Source: JANNYA01 sp031409855 (GTDB lineage: Bacteria > Pseudomonadota > Gammaproteobacteria > Xanthomonadales > SZUA-5). From it: a stretch of DNA of 64,000 bases. The translations under genes and the position numbers were made by a program. Of the stretch, positions 44,143-52,043 are shown piece after piece (position 1 is the first letter of the stretch; the number at the start of each line of letters is the position of its first letter). The notes below the pieces were generated by a model, which did not search any database, was not told the DNA's origin, and was given only the letters and a program-made list of their open reading frames with translations. Where the stretch lies: assembly GCA_031409855.1 (NCBI GenBank), contig JANNYA010000199.1:1-64000 (forward strand), written 5' to 3'.

Positions 44143-44460
44143 TTAATCATCAATTTCACGCAATCGACGGCAGGCCAATTGCAGATCACGCAGCGAAGTA
44201 TGCTGCGTCTTTTTTTGGAACACGTGCAGCACATAAACGGCTTCGGCACGCCTTGCCAAATAGATCACCCGAAAGGCACCGCTTTCGTCGCGAATCCTAA
44301 TTTCTTCAACACCCGACCCTATGCTGGTCATTGGTTTCCAATCGCTCGGCTGCAAACCATTTTGAACCCGCCGCAGTTCGTGCCCTGCTTCGTCTTTGAC
44401 ATCATCTGGAAACGCTTGAATATCCGCGCGACTTGTCCCGAGCCATTTAACCACTTTCAT
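44143..44460 (-). CDS. RelE/HigB-like toxin (phage Gp49-like)
   Basis: A 105-residue toxin of the phage-derived Gp49-like group. Key segments are FPDDVKDEAGHELRRVQNG, GSGVEEIRIRDESGAFRV and VLHVFQKKTQHT, which match ribosome-associated RNase toxins. It precedes its XRE antitoxin. A TGCATGATCTTGCA palindrome at 44472-44485 upstream of its ATG is a possible operator. It is divergent from the lysC-lysA fusion. Confidence 0.85.
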   Translation of the reverse strand: MKVVKWLGTSRADIQAFPDDVKDEAGHELRRVQNGLQPSDWKPMTSIGSGVEEIRIRDESGAFRVIYLARRAEAVYVLHVFQKKTQHTSLRDLQLACRRLREIDD

Positions 44461-44574
44461 TGCCCATTGTATGCATGATCTTGCATGCGAGCAAGGATTT
44501 GTACTTGCCCCTTGCGTGCTCGATAAACCCTGAACACACTTGGCGACCCAGCTTTATCGAACACGGATTTAGTA

Positions 44575-47208
44575 ATGCCTTTGCTGCCAACGTTGCCCGA
44601 AGAAGCCGTGCCTGTGAATGCGCAGGAATTGGCCTGGATCATTCTGAAATTTGGCGGCACCAGCGTGTCGAGCAAATCACGTTGGGACACGATTGTTGCG
44701 TTGGCGGGGAAACGGATCGCAGCAAATCAACGCGTGGTGATTGTGGTGAGTGCGCTCAGTGGCGTGACCGATCAACTCAAAGCGCTTTGCGAGGCATTTG
44801 GCGATGACGCACGCACGGAAGTTCTGCGCGTTAGCCTACGCACGCGGCATTTAGAAATGGCGCAAAATTTGGGCTTAAGCGACGCCATGCTCACGCGCGT
44901 AGCGCAAACGCTGGAGCTGCTAGATCGGCTGTGTTTGGATACCCGAAGGCCTGCGAATCATTTTGCCTGGCAGGCCAGTGTTTTAGCGCTGGGCGAGCTG
45001 TTGAGTTCAAGTTTGGGCGAAGCGTATTTGTTGAAATCTGGGCTTGATGCCGGCTGGTTGGATGCGCGCGAATATTTGTTGAGCGTTGCAGCCCCCAATG
45101 ACGGCGACTGGGGCAAATATATGTCAGCCAATTGCGCACCCAGGCCATCAGCCGAGACACGTTCCGCATTGGCGGCGCTGGCGCCCTGTTTAATCACGCA
45201 GGGCTTTATTGCGCGTAATTTAGCGGGTGAAACGGTGATCTTGGGGCGCGGCGGTTCGGATACTTCTGCGGCCTATTTTGGCGCGCTGTTGCAGGCGCAA
45301 GCGGTGGAGATTTGGACCGATGTGCCCGGCATGTTTAGCGCCAATCCGCGCAAAGTGCCGAACGCGCGGCTGTTAAAAAAGCTAGATTTTGACGAGGCGC
45401 AAGAAATTGCGACCACCGGCGCAAAAGTGCTGCACCCGCGCTGTTTGGGCCCGGTGCGCGAGTTTTCGGTGCCGATGTGGATCAAAGACACCACGCGCCC
45501 GCATTTTTCCGGCACCTCCATTGGTGCACGGGATTTAGCGCAAAGCGCCAGCGTGAAAGCCGTTTCGGTGCGCACTGGCCTGACATTGGTCAGCATGGAA
45601 TCGCTTGGCATGTGGCAACAGGTTGGCTTTTTGGCGGACGTTTTCGTGGCCTTTAAGCGCCATGGTTTGAGTATTGATTTGATTGGTAGCTCGGAAACCA
45701 ACGTCACGATCTCGTTGGATCCGAGCAGCAATTTAATCAATGCCGACACGCTGGAATTGTTGTGCGGTGATTTGGCCTCGGTTTGCCGCGTCAAGGTCAT
45801 TGCGCCGTGTGCCGCGATCACCTTGGTGGGCCGTGGAATTCGCAGCTTGATGCAGCAATTGAGTGGCGTGTGGGCCGAAATTGGCGCGGAACGCGTGCAT
45901 CTGGTTACGCAGTCCTCGAACGATCTCAACATAACCTTTGTCGTCGACGAAGGCCGCGCCGAGCATTTGTTGCCCGCAGTGCACGAGGCCTTGCTGAAGG
46001 CGCGCGTGCTGCCTTTGGATGATAGCGAGGTGCTCGGGCCGGCTTGGAACGAGTTGGACGGCATATCTAGCACCGCGCATCCGCCCTGGTGGAGTGTTGC
46101 CGCAACCGAGTTAATCGAGATTGCGCAGCGGGGGCCGCGCTACGTCTATGCACGCGCCGAGATTGCGCTGCGTTTGCATGAACTCAAAGCCATGCAAGCC
46201 GTTGATGAGTGGTTTTACGCCTGCAAAGCGAATAACCACGTGGACGTTCTACGCCAGATTTTTGCTGCAGGCTTTGGCATCGAATGTGTATCAGCGGCTG
46301 AGCTTGCGCACGTGCGCGCTTCGGTGCCAGATATTGGCGCTGAACAGTTGCTATTCACGCCCAATTTTGCACCGCGCCATGAGTTTGAGAGCGCTTTCCA
46401 GCAGGGCGTACAGGTGACTTTGGACTCCAGCTACTTGTTGGAACACGCGCCAGATTTACTGCGTGGGAAAAGAATCCACTTGCGGCTCGATTTAGGATTT
46501 GGCGATGGCCATCACGCCAAGGTCAATACCGGCGGCGAACGCTCCAAATTTGGCTTGAGCCTAGCCGAGCTGCCGAAATTTAAGGCGCTCGCGAAAGCGC
46601 TGGATGTGAAGGTCGTCGGGCTACATTCGCACTTAGGCAGCGGCATTACCGACGGTGCGCATTGGCCGCAGGTATTTTCCGAATTGGCCTCGATTGCGGA
46701 GGGTTTCCCGGGCGTGCGTGTCGTCAATTTAGGCGGTGGTTTAGGCGTGCCGTCGCGCGCGCATGAGGCGCGCTTGGATTTGGCCGCGCTCGATGCGCGC
46801 CTGGCTGAGCTAAAGCTGATGTATCCGCAGCTGAAAATTCGTATGGAACCGGGGCGTTATCCAGTCGCCGAGGCGGGTGTGCTGCTGGCACGGGTGACGC
46901 AGGTGAAAAACAAGGGCAGGGGCACCTATATTGGCATTGACACGGGGATGAATAGCTTGATTCGCCCGGCGCTGTACGACGCTTACCACGAGATCGTCAA
47001 TCTAAGCCGTTTGGGTCAGGATTTAAGTTTGAAAAACTGCACCATTGTTGGGCCAATTTGTGAGACTGGCGATGTGTTGGGCGCCTCGCGCGCGATGACC
47101 GAGTGCTTTGAGGGTGATGTAATTTTGATTGCCGAAGCGGGCGCTTACGGCGCGGTGATGGCAAGTTCTTACAATTGCCGCTTGCCCGCAACGGAGGTGA
47201 TGTTATGA
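44575..47208 (+). CDS. lysA: Bifunctional aspartate kinase / diaminopimelate decarboxylase
   Basis: An 877-residue fusion that catalyses the first step (Asp to aspartyl phosphate) and the last step (meso-DAP to lysine) of the pathway. The kinase domain starts with KFGGTSV at 25-31, with an ACT-type regulatory region before about residue 480. The decarboxylase follows, with PLP Lys551 in FYACKANNH, LHSHLGSG, NLGGGLGVP, EPGRYPVAEAG and CETGDVLG. This fusion is known from Xanthomonadales. murL overlaps its stop by four bases, so DAP/lysine and D-Glu chemistry are linked in one transcript. Confidence 0.95.
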   Translation: MPLLPTLPEEAVPVNAQELAWIILKFGGTSVSSKSRWDTIVALAGKRIAANQRVVIVVSALSGVTDQLKALCEAFGDDARTEVLRVSLRTRHLEMAQNLGLSDAMLTRVAQTLELLDRLCLDTRRPANHFAWQASVLALGELLSSSLGEAYLLKSGLDAGWLDAREYLLSVAAPNDGDWGKYMSANCAPRPSAETRSALAALAPCLITQGFIARNLAGETVILGRGGSDTSAAYFGALLQAQAVEIWTDVPGMFSANPRKVPNARLLKKLDFDEAQEIATTGAKVLHPRCLGPVREFSVPMWIKDTTRPHFSGTSIGARDLAQSASVKAVSVRTGLTLVSMESLGMWQQVGFLADVFVAFKRHGLSIDLIGSSETNVTISLDPSSNLINADTLELLCGDLASVCRVKVIAPCAAITLVGRGIRSLMQQLSGVWAEIGAERVHLVTQSSNDLNITFVVDEGRAEHLLPAVHEALLKARVLPLDDSEVLGPAWNELDGISSTAHPPWWSVAATELIEIAQRGPRYVYARAEIALRLHELKAMQAVDEWFYACKANNHVDVLRQIFAAGFGIECVSAAELAHVRASVPDIGAEQLLFTPNFAPRHEFESAFQQGVQVTLDSSYLLEHAPDLLRGKRIHLRLDLGFGDGHHAKVNTGGERSKFGLSLAELPKFKALAKALDVKVVGLHSHLGSGITDGAHWPQVFSELASIAEGFPGVRVVNLGGGLGVPSRAHEARLDLAALDARLAELKLMYPQLKIRMEPGRYPVAEAGVLLARVTQVKNKGRGTYIGIDTGMNSLIRPALYDAYHEIVNLSRLGQDLSLKNCTIVGPICETGDVLGASRAMTECFEGDVILIAEAGAYGAVMASSYNCRLPATEVML

Positions 47209-48590
47209 GTGCGCACGCATCGGAGCTATCAGCGATTGGGCGCGGCGTATTTCGTTTCGTTAACGCGCAATTCGTCGCGGACCCAGATTTTGCCGGCCGA
47301 ACCGTGGCGCTGCACTATCAGATTTTGACAGACGATTTCGAGCGCAGCTTTGTCGAGACGGTGCAGTTCCCAGGCGCGCCCAATCCAGATGAATTTTCAC
47401 CCGCTCGAAAAGCCGCGCTGGCGCGTGCGCTGCAAATTTTGCACGTGATCGCTGGTGTGAGTTATTTCAAGGCAACCAATGCGCCGACGCTAGAGTTTGC
47501 TAATCCTGGCAAGCTGGATGTTGCGCTCGCTGAGCTTGCCAATGCGGTTTATACGCAAGGTTTGGCGGAATTTTGCTACCAAAACCAAACGGAAGTTCGA
47601 GCGCGCTTTGCCCCTGATGCGCCGGAGCTGCCAAGCGCCGAATCGTTGAATTTGGAGGCGCGCGCGTTAGTGGCGATTGGCGGTGGCAAAGATTCCTTGG
47701 TCAGTATTGAGGCGCTAAAAAAAGGCCAGGTTCCCGCCTGCGCGGTATGGATAGGCAATTCGGAGCTGATTCAAAGCGTGGTCAAGGTTTCCGGCTTAGC
47801 CACGCTCAATATCAAGCGCAGCGTATCGCCCGTGCTTTTTGCGTTAAACAGCGAAGGTGCATTGAACGGCCACGTACCGGTGACCGCGATCAATTCGGCG
47901 ATTTTGCTGGTGGCGGCGGTGCTTTATGGCTATCAACACATCGTTTTTAGCAATGAGGCCTCAGCCAATGCCGCCACCCTAGTGCATCAGGGTCTAGCGG
48001 TGAATCACCAGTGGAGTAAAAGCGCCGCTTTTGAGCACGCATTTGCACAGCTGGTGCATGATTCCGTCGCGGCAGATTTGCACTATTTCTCGCTGCTGCG
48101 GCCGTATCGCGAATTAGCGATCACCGCCAAATTCGCTAAATTTCAACAATACGACGCGGTGTTTTCTAGCTGCAATCGTAACTTCAAGATTTTGGCGGCA
48201 AAGCCCACGGCGCGCTGGTGCGGGCAGTGTCCAAAGTGCCACTTTGTGTTTTTGGCGTTGGCACCGTTTGTACCCAAGCCGCGCCTCCTGGCAATTTTCG
48301 GGCGCAATTTATTGGATGAGTTGGCACTCGCAGCTAATTTTGATGCCCTGATCGAATGGCAAGGGGCGCATAAGCCTTTTGAGTGTGTGGGCGAAGCGCA
48401 AGAGTCGACAGCTGCATTTGTGGCGCTTAGCGCACGCGCGGATTGGCAAGAAGATGCGTTAGTGCAGCGCTTTGCGTTGGAAATTAGGCCGCACTTACTC
48501 AACGACTTACCGAGCTTGAGCGAACTATGCCTGCCGGATGCTCAGGTAATTCTGCCAGAGGCGTTTGCACATTTGGTGGGGGCGCTTTGA
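47205..48590 (+). CDS. murL: UDP-MurNAc-L-Ala-L-Glu epimerase, MurL-like
   Basis: A 461-residue protein matching MurL, described in Xanthomonas oryzae, which epimerises the terminal L-Glu of UDP-MurNAc-L-Ala-L-Glu to the D-form in a route that replaces MurI. The ATP-pyrophosphatase-like loop GGGKDS lies at 159-164 and the C-terminal RWCGQCPKCHF holds a Cys cluster. The partner ligase MurD2 is not visible in the window. The ATG overlaps the stop of the lysC-lysA fusion (ATGA). Confidence 0.8.
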   Translation: MSAHASELSAIGRGVFRFVNAQFVADPDFAGRTVALHYQILTDDFERSFVETVQFPGAPNPDEFSPARKAALARALQILHVIAGVSYFKATNAPTLEFANPGKLDVALAELANAVYTQGLAEFCYQNQTEVRARFAPDAPELPSAESLNLEARALVAIGGGKDSLVSIEALKKGQVPACAVWIGNSELIQSVVKVSGLATLNIKRSVSPVLFALNSEGALNGHVPVTAINSAILLVAAVLYGYQHIVFSNEASANAATLVHQGLAVNHQWSKSAAFEHAFAQLVHDSVAADLHYFSLLRPYRELAITAKFAKFQQYDAVFSSCNRNFKILAAKPTARWCGQCPKCHFVFLALAPFVPKPRLLAIFGRNLLDELALAANFDALIEWQGAHKPFECVGEAQESTAAFVALSARADWQEDALVQRFALEIRPHLLNDLPSLSELCLPDAQVILPEAFAHLVGAL

Positions 48591-48636
48591 ATATTGAACC
48601 ATTAAACCAGGGAACGTTTGAAGTTTTCTCGAAAAA

Positions 48637-48752
48637 AACCGTTCGCACTGAGCTTGTCGAAGTGCAGAGCCGAGACACCTCTAACGGAGTTACAGCCCCC
48701 TTCGTTAGACATTGTGCGGCTCTGCCCTTCGACAGGCTCAGGGCGAACGGTT
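48637..48752. repeat. Inverted repeat (GTTCGC..GTCGAAG type) between murL and tesA
   Basis: Arms 48637-48672 and 48717-48752 are inverted copies (AACCGTTCGCACTGAGCTTG on the left) with few mismatches and a 44-base spacer. Within the spacer a smaller pair, TCTAACG / CGTTAGA, also pairs. This fits a widely scattered class of intergenic palindromes related to the sequence GTTCGCCCTGAGCCTG. It is followed within about 30 bases by the tesA start. Confidence 0.8.
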
Positions 48753-48781
48753 CCAGTGATTTTGGGATTCGCAAAATTCTA

Positions 48782-49393
48782 ATGGCTGTTGTCGTTTTGC
48801 TTGCGTTTGCCGCGAACAGTTTTGCTGCCGGGCCGTTAAAGCCCACAAAAACAAGCGTTTTGATTTTTGGCGACTCGCTCAGCGCCGCTTATGGCTTGCG
48901 CCCCGAACAGGGCTGGCCTGCGATTGCGGCTGCGGAGTTGGCAAAGCGAAACATTACGGTGATTAATGCCAGTGTCGGGGGTGAAACCAGCGCGGGCGGG
49001 CTCAGTCGTTTACCAGAAATATTGAAGCGGCGCCGGCCCAACGTGGTGGTGCTTGCACTGGGCGCAAATGATGGCTTGCGTGGCTTGGATCCAAGTGCGA
49101 TGCAGCGAAATCTAGTGGCAATGACCAAACTGGCGCAAGCCAGCAAAGCGCGCGTACTGATTGTCGGCATCCGTTTGCCACCGAATTTTGGCCCGGAATA
49201 TAACCAATTGTTTGAGCAGAGCTTTGTTGAGGTTTCGCTGAAGCAAAAAACCGCGTTACTAAAGTTTCTACTTGAACCGATTGCCGGGGATCGCAGCGCA
49301 TTTCAAGCCGATCAGCTGCACCCCACTGCGGGCGCACAGCCTAAAATTTGGGCGCATGTGCGGGCGGCGCTGCTGCCTTTGATTAAGAATTAG
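48782..49393 (+). CDS. tesA: TesA-like SGNH esterase/thioesterase
   Basis: A 203-residue periplasmic SGNH hydrolase. A signal peptide (VLLAFAANSFA) precedes the four blocks: GDSLS with the nucleophile Ser32, GGETSAGGL, LGANDG and DQLHPT with Asp177 and His180. E. coli TesA acts as thioesterase I, protease I and lysophospholipase L1; the natural substrate is unclear. The ATG at 48782 lies after the palindromic repeat, so the repeat may provide regulation. Confidence 0.9.
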   Translation: MAVVVLLAFAANSFAAGPLKPTKTSVLIFGDSLSAAYGLRPEQGWPAIAAAELAKRNITVINASVGGETSAGGLSRLPEILKRRRPNVVVLALGANDGLRGLDPSAMQRNLVAMTKLAQASKARVLIVGIRLPPNFGPEYNQLFEQSFVEVSLKQKTALLKFLLEPIAGDRSAFQADQLHPTAGAQPKIWAHVRAALLPLIKN

Positions 49394-49406
49394 CTTGTTT
49401 GCAGCG

Positions 49407-49426
49407 TGGTATCATATACAATACCA
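49407..49426 (+). promoter_or_regulatory. Palindromic operator of the PIN toxin module
   Basis: TGGTAT and ATACCA are perfect 6-base inverted arms separated by eight bases (CATATACA), only three bases before the toxin start at 49430. Autoregulation of toxin-antitoxin operons commonly uses such a palindrome bound by the ribbon-helix-helix antitoxin. Binding is inferred. Confidence 0.55.
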
Positions 49427-49429
49427 AAC

Positions 49430-49849
49430 ATGTCGAAGCCTGCTCTCATTTTAGATACCAATGTTCTAGTAGCAGGCTTGAAGTCGCGTCGCGGCGCATC
49501 ATTCAAGCTTTTGTCCCTAATTGACAGTGGGTTGTTTACTTTGCATCTGTCAGTGCCTTTGGCCTTCGAGTACGAGGATGTACTAAATCGCTCGGATCTA
49601 GGTATCTCAGTTCCAGACAGTGAAGCGCTATTAGATTTTATTTGCAGTATCGCTATCCATCAGCCAATTTTTTATCTATGGCGACCGTATTTGAAAGATG
49701 CAAAAGACGATATGGTTTTAGAAGCGGCAGTGGCAGCACAGGCAAGCCATATTGTTACGTTTAATACCAAAGACTTTGCGGGAATCGGGCGTTTTGGTAT
49801 CCAAGCGCTCTGGCCTGCGGATTTTTTAATTCAACTCGGAGTCTCGTGA
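49430..49849 (+). CDS. PIN-domain toxin
   Basis: A 139-residue PIN ribonuclease of the putative toxin-antitoxin PIN family (COG1569-like). The first acidic residue is in LILDTNVLVAGL, and later acidic positions are in FEYEDVL and KDAKDDMVLEAA; HIVTFNTKDF contributes the last. The ATG at 49430 is preferred over a longer frame that would overlap the operator. The antitoxin follows 28 bases later (toxin-first order). Confidence 0.85.
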   Translation: MSKPALILDTNVLVAGLKSRRGASFKLLSLIDSGLFTLHLSVPLAFEYEDVLNRSDLGISVPDSEALLDFICSIAIHQPIFYLWRPYLKDAKDDMVLEAAVAAQASHIVTFNTKDFAGIGRFGIQALWPADFLIQLGVS

Positions 49850-49877
49850 TAAGCGAGCAGTCAAATAAGGCGGATCA

Positions 49878-50129
49878 ATGAGCACCATGAGCTTGCGCTT
49901 ACCAGAGTCAATTCATCAGCGTCTAAAAGAGTGGGCGCAAAAAGACGACACATCGATTAATCAATTTATAACTACCGCAGTCGCAGAAAAATTGGCCGCG
50001 CTATCCACGCTGGATTACCTGGCATCAAGGGCACAACGGGCGAATAAAGAAAATTTTGACGCCATTTTGGCGCGCGTCCCTGATGTCGAAGTGCCACTAG
50101 AAGATGTTTGGCCAGCACTGCGACGGTAA
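49878..50129 (+). CDS. Ribbon-helix-helix antitoxin
   Basis: An 83-residue Arc/HicB-type ribbon-helix-helix protein. The strand MSLRLPESIHQRLKEWA and helix DTSINQFITTAVAEKL form the DNA-binding fold, and the C-terminal tail (about 45-83) would hold the PIN toxin. It is the second gene of the module, and its binding site is probably the palindrome at 49407-49426. Confidence 0.85.
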   Translation: MSTMSLRLPESIHQRLKEWAQKDDTSINQFITTAVAEKLAALSTLDYLASRAQRANKENFDAILARVPDVEVPLEDVWPALRR

Positions 50130-50255
50130 CATTTCTAGTTATTGCAATAGCTGCGAAGTTTGGGTTAGGAACCCGTGAAATATTATCTGAATCATTGTAT
50201 CTAGCGCGCTTATCAGCGATCTTAGCGAATACGGTTTTTTCGAAGGGGCAAAATC

Positions 50256-51569
50256 ATGAGCCAGTGGCATTACCTCAACGCACAGCGCCAAACCATGGGC
50301 CCCTACGAAAGCGCGCAAATTGCCGAGCTCCTCCAGCGTGGGCAAATTGATGGTGATACCCAAATTTGGTACCCAGGCTGGCCGAATTGGGCGCCGCTTT
50401 CTTTGGCGTGGCAATCGATTGGCTTGGCCAGCGCACCGCCGATGCGCGCAAATATGCCGTTGCCTAATTCACCAAGCGGAGCCCCTGGCGGCGCGGTGCT
50501 GGCGCCTGGGCAAAATCCATGGTCTTTGGGCGGCTTTGCCGGGCGCGTGACTGATTTCGTCGGCTTGGATCGCATCGAAGGCTTCAGCTTTAAGGATATG
50601 TCGTCCTCGGTATTTAAAAAGTATGGCGATGAAACCATCGAGGCGTATTTTTCGGTTGGCTTAAAGGAAACGACGCCGCCCTTGGAACAAGTCACCACCA
50701 AGTGGCCGAAGCCCTGGATGTTTGCGCGTATGTTGGCGCTTTCACTCATTTTGTATGTTGGGTTTTATGTGTCGGTCGAAGTCATGGGCGCGATAGTGGC
50801 TTTACCTGCGTTGATTATTACCGGCTCGTTTGCGGTGCCGCTGGCAACCTTGATTTTCTTTTTTGAGATGAATGCACCGCAAAACGTTTCACTGTATCAA
50901 GTGATGAAGCTGGTGACTTTGGGCGGTGTGCTGTCGATTTTATTTTCGTTGATTTTGTTTAGCACCACGCAATTGGATCAAATCATTGGCGCGCCCGCAG
51001 CGGGCTTGATCGAGGAAGCCGGAAAGTTGGCGGCGGTAATCGTATTGACGCGCAAGCTTGATCCGCAGCGCTACCCGTATGTCACCAATGGCCTGTTGTT
51101 TGGTGCCGCCGTGGGTACTGGGTTTGCCGCGTTCGAGTCGGCGGGCTATGCCATGAACGCGGTATTGGAAACCCAAAGCACGGCTTCGGCAAATTTCAGC
51201 ATAATCTTGCGCGGTTTGCTCGCACCGTTTGGCCATATTGCCTGGACCGCGATCACTGCGGGTGCGCTGTGGTCGGTGAAAGGGCCGAATAAATTTAGCA
51301 TTTCGATGCTGTTCCACAAGCGCGTGATGACCTTGGTTGCTTGTTCGATGGCGCTACATTTCACCTGGAATACCAATTTTACCGGGCCGTTTCTACTGAA
51401 ATTTTGGGTGCTGGGCTTCATTGCCTGGGTGCTAGTTTTCGCGCTGCTGCAGCAGGGGCTAAAGCAAGTTCGCTCAGCGCGCACCGTGACCCACACGATG
51501 ACGCGTGGGCTTTCGGTGGCAGAAGTGCAGGAAGCGCTAAGGGCTCGGGTGGGGCAGATTGGGCGGTAG
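50256..51569 (+). CDS. GYF_2-domain PrsW-family intramembrane protease
   Basis: A 437-residue membrane protein. An N-terminal GYF_2-like module (WHYLNAQRQTMGPYES.. IWYPGWPNWAPLS) precedes a Gly/Pro linker and about eight membrane helices. The PrsW motifs are visible: LIEEAGKLAAV, GFAAFESAGYAM and FGHIAWTAITAG with the zinc-binding Glu and His. PrsW in Bacillus cleaves an anti-sigma factor; the substrate here is unknown. An AAGGGG site precedes the ATG. Confidence 0.88.
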   Translation: MSQWHYLNAQRQTMGPYESAQIAELLQRGQIDGDTQIWYPGWPNWAPLSLAWQSIGLASAPPMRANMPLPNSPSGAPGGAVLAPGQNPWSLGGFAGRVTDFVGLDRIEGFSFKDMSSSVFKKYGDETIEAYFSVGLKETTPPLEQVTTKWPKPWMFARMLALSLILYVGFYVSVEVMGAIVALPALIITGSFAVPLATLIFFFEMNAPQNVSLYQVMKLVTLGGVLSILFSLILFSTTQLDQIIGAPAAGLIEEAGKLAAVIVLTRKLDPQRYPYVTNGLLFGAAVGTGFAAFESAGYAMNAVLETQSTASANFSIILRGLLAPFGHIAWTAITAGALWSVKGPNKFSISMLFHKRVMTLVACSMALHFTWNTNFTGPFLLKFWVLGFIAWVLVFALLQQGLKQVRSARTVTHTMTRGLSVAEVQEALRARVGQIGR

Positions 51570-51590
51570 CTCTCAGGAGACACGGAAAGC

Positions 51591-52016
51591 ATGAGCAGTA
51601 TTCTTCGAATTTCTGGTGAGTCATTGGACATAGATGCTCTGCTGTCCGTGTTTTCACTTCCATTTGACCGCATCTGGAGGAAGGGTGAGCCTCGTGTTCT
51701 CAAAGGCAAGCTCCATTCCAATTCAGGCGCCAACTTTCTGGCTAGTGACGCAGACCTTGATGAGTTTGATCGTCAGGTTTCGGATGCCACCGATTATTTG
51801 GAGCTACATTCGCCAATAATAGCGAAAATGGTTGAATTTCCAGGAGTGCAAAATGCCGTTCTTGATTTCGGATTTTCACTCTACGAAGGCAATGTTACTC
51901 AATTTTCATTTCTTCCACCAAAGCTAGTCCGGCTTTCGGCAAGCGCAGGTATTGGGCTGGAAATCTCCCATTACGCGTGCAACAAAGTCGATGAAGACAT
52001 GTTGCCTAACGAATAA
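51591..52016 (+). CDS. DUF4279-domain protein
   Basis: A 141-residue protein with the start ILRISGESLDIDALL, the LHSNSGANFLASDA segment and a C-terminal LSASAGIGLEISHYA, which fits the DUF4279 family of unknown function. It starts 21 bases after the PrsW-like gene with an AGGAGA site and is probably cotranscribed. Confidence 0.7.
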   Translation: MSSILRISGESLDIDALLSVFSLPFDRIWRKGEPRVLKGKLHSNSGANFLASDADLDEFDRQVSDATDYLELHSPIIAKMVEFPGVQNAVLDFGFSLYEGNVTQFSFLPPKLVRLSASAGIGLEISHYACNKVDEDMLPNE

Positions 52017-52043
52017 AGATAGCTCGCGCGCAGCCGCAGCAGC

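Noticed and set aside
44457..44690. 77-codon minus-strand frame overlapping the start of the lysC-lysA fusion
   Set aside because: Overlaps the conserved KFGGTSV region of the kinase and has no family features; the RelE-like toxin starts at 44460.
45273..46073. Long minus-strand open frame inside the lysC-lysA fusion (266 codons)
   Set aside because: It is fully antisense to a well-conserved enzyme, shows no family features, and its openness follows from the codon bias of the real gene.
48527..48781. Upstream extension of the tesA reading frame
   Set aside because: It runs through the palindromic repeat and into the end of murL; the signal peptide starts at the ATG at 48782.
51146..51733. 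195-codon minus-strand frame across the PrsW and DUF4279 genes
   Set aside because: Antisense to PrsW motifs and the DUF4279 start; no start signal.
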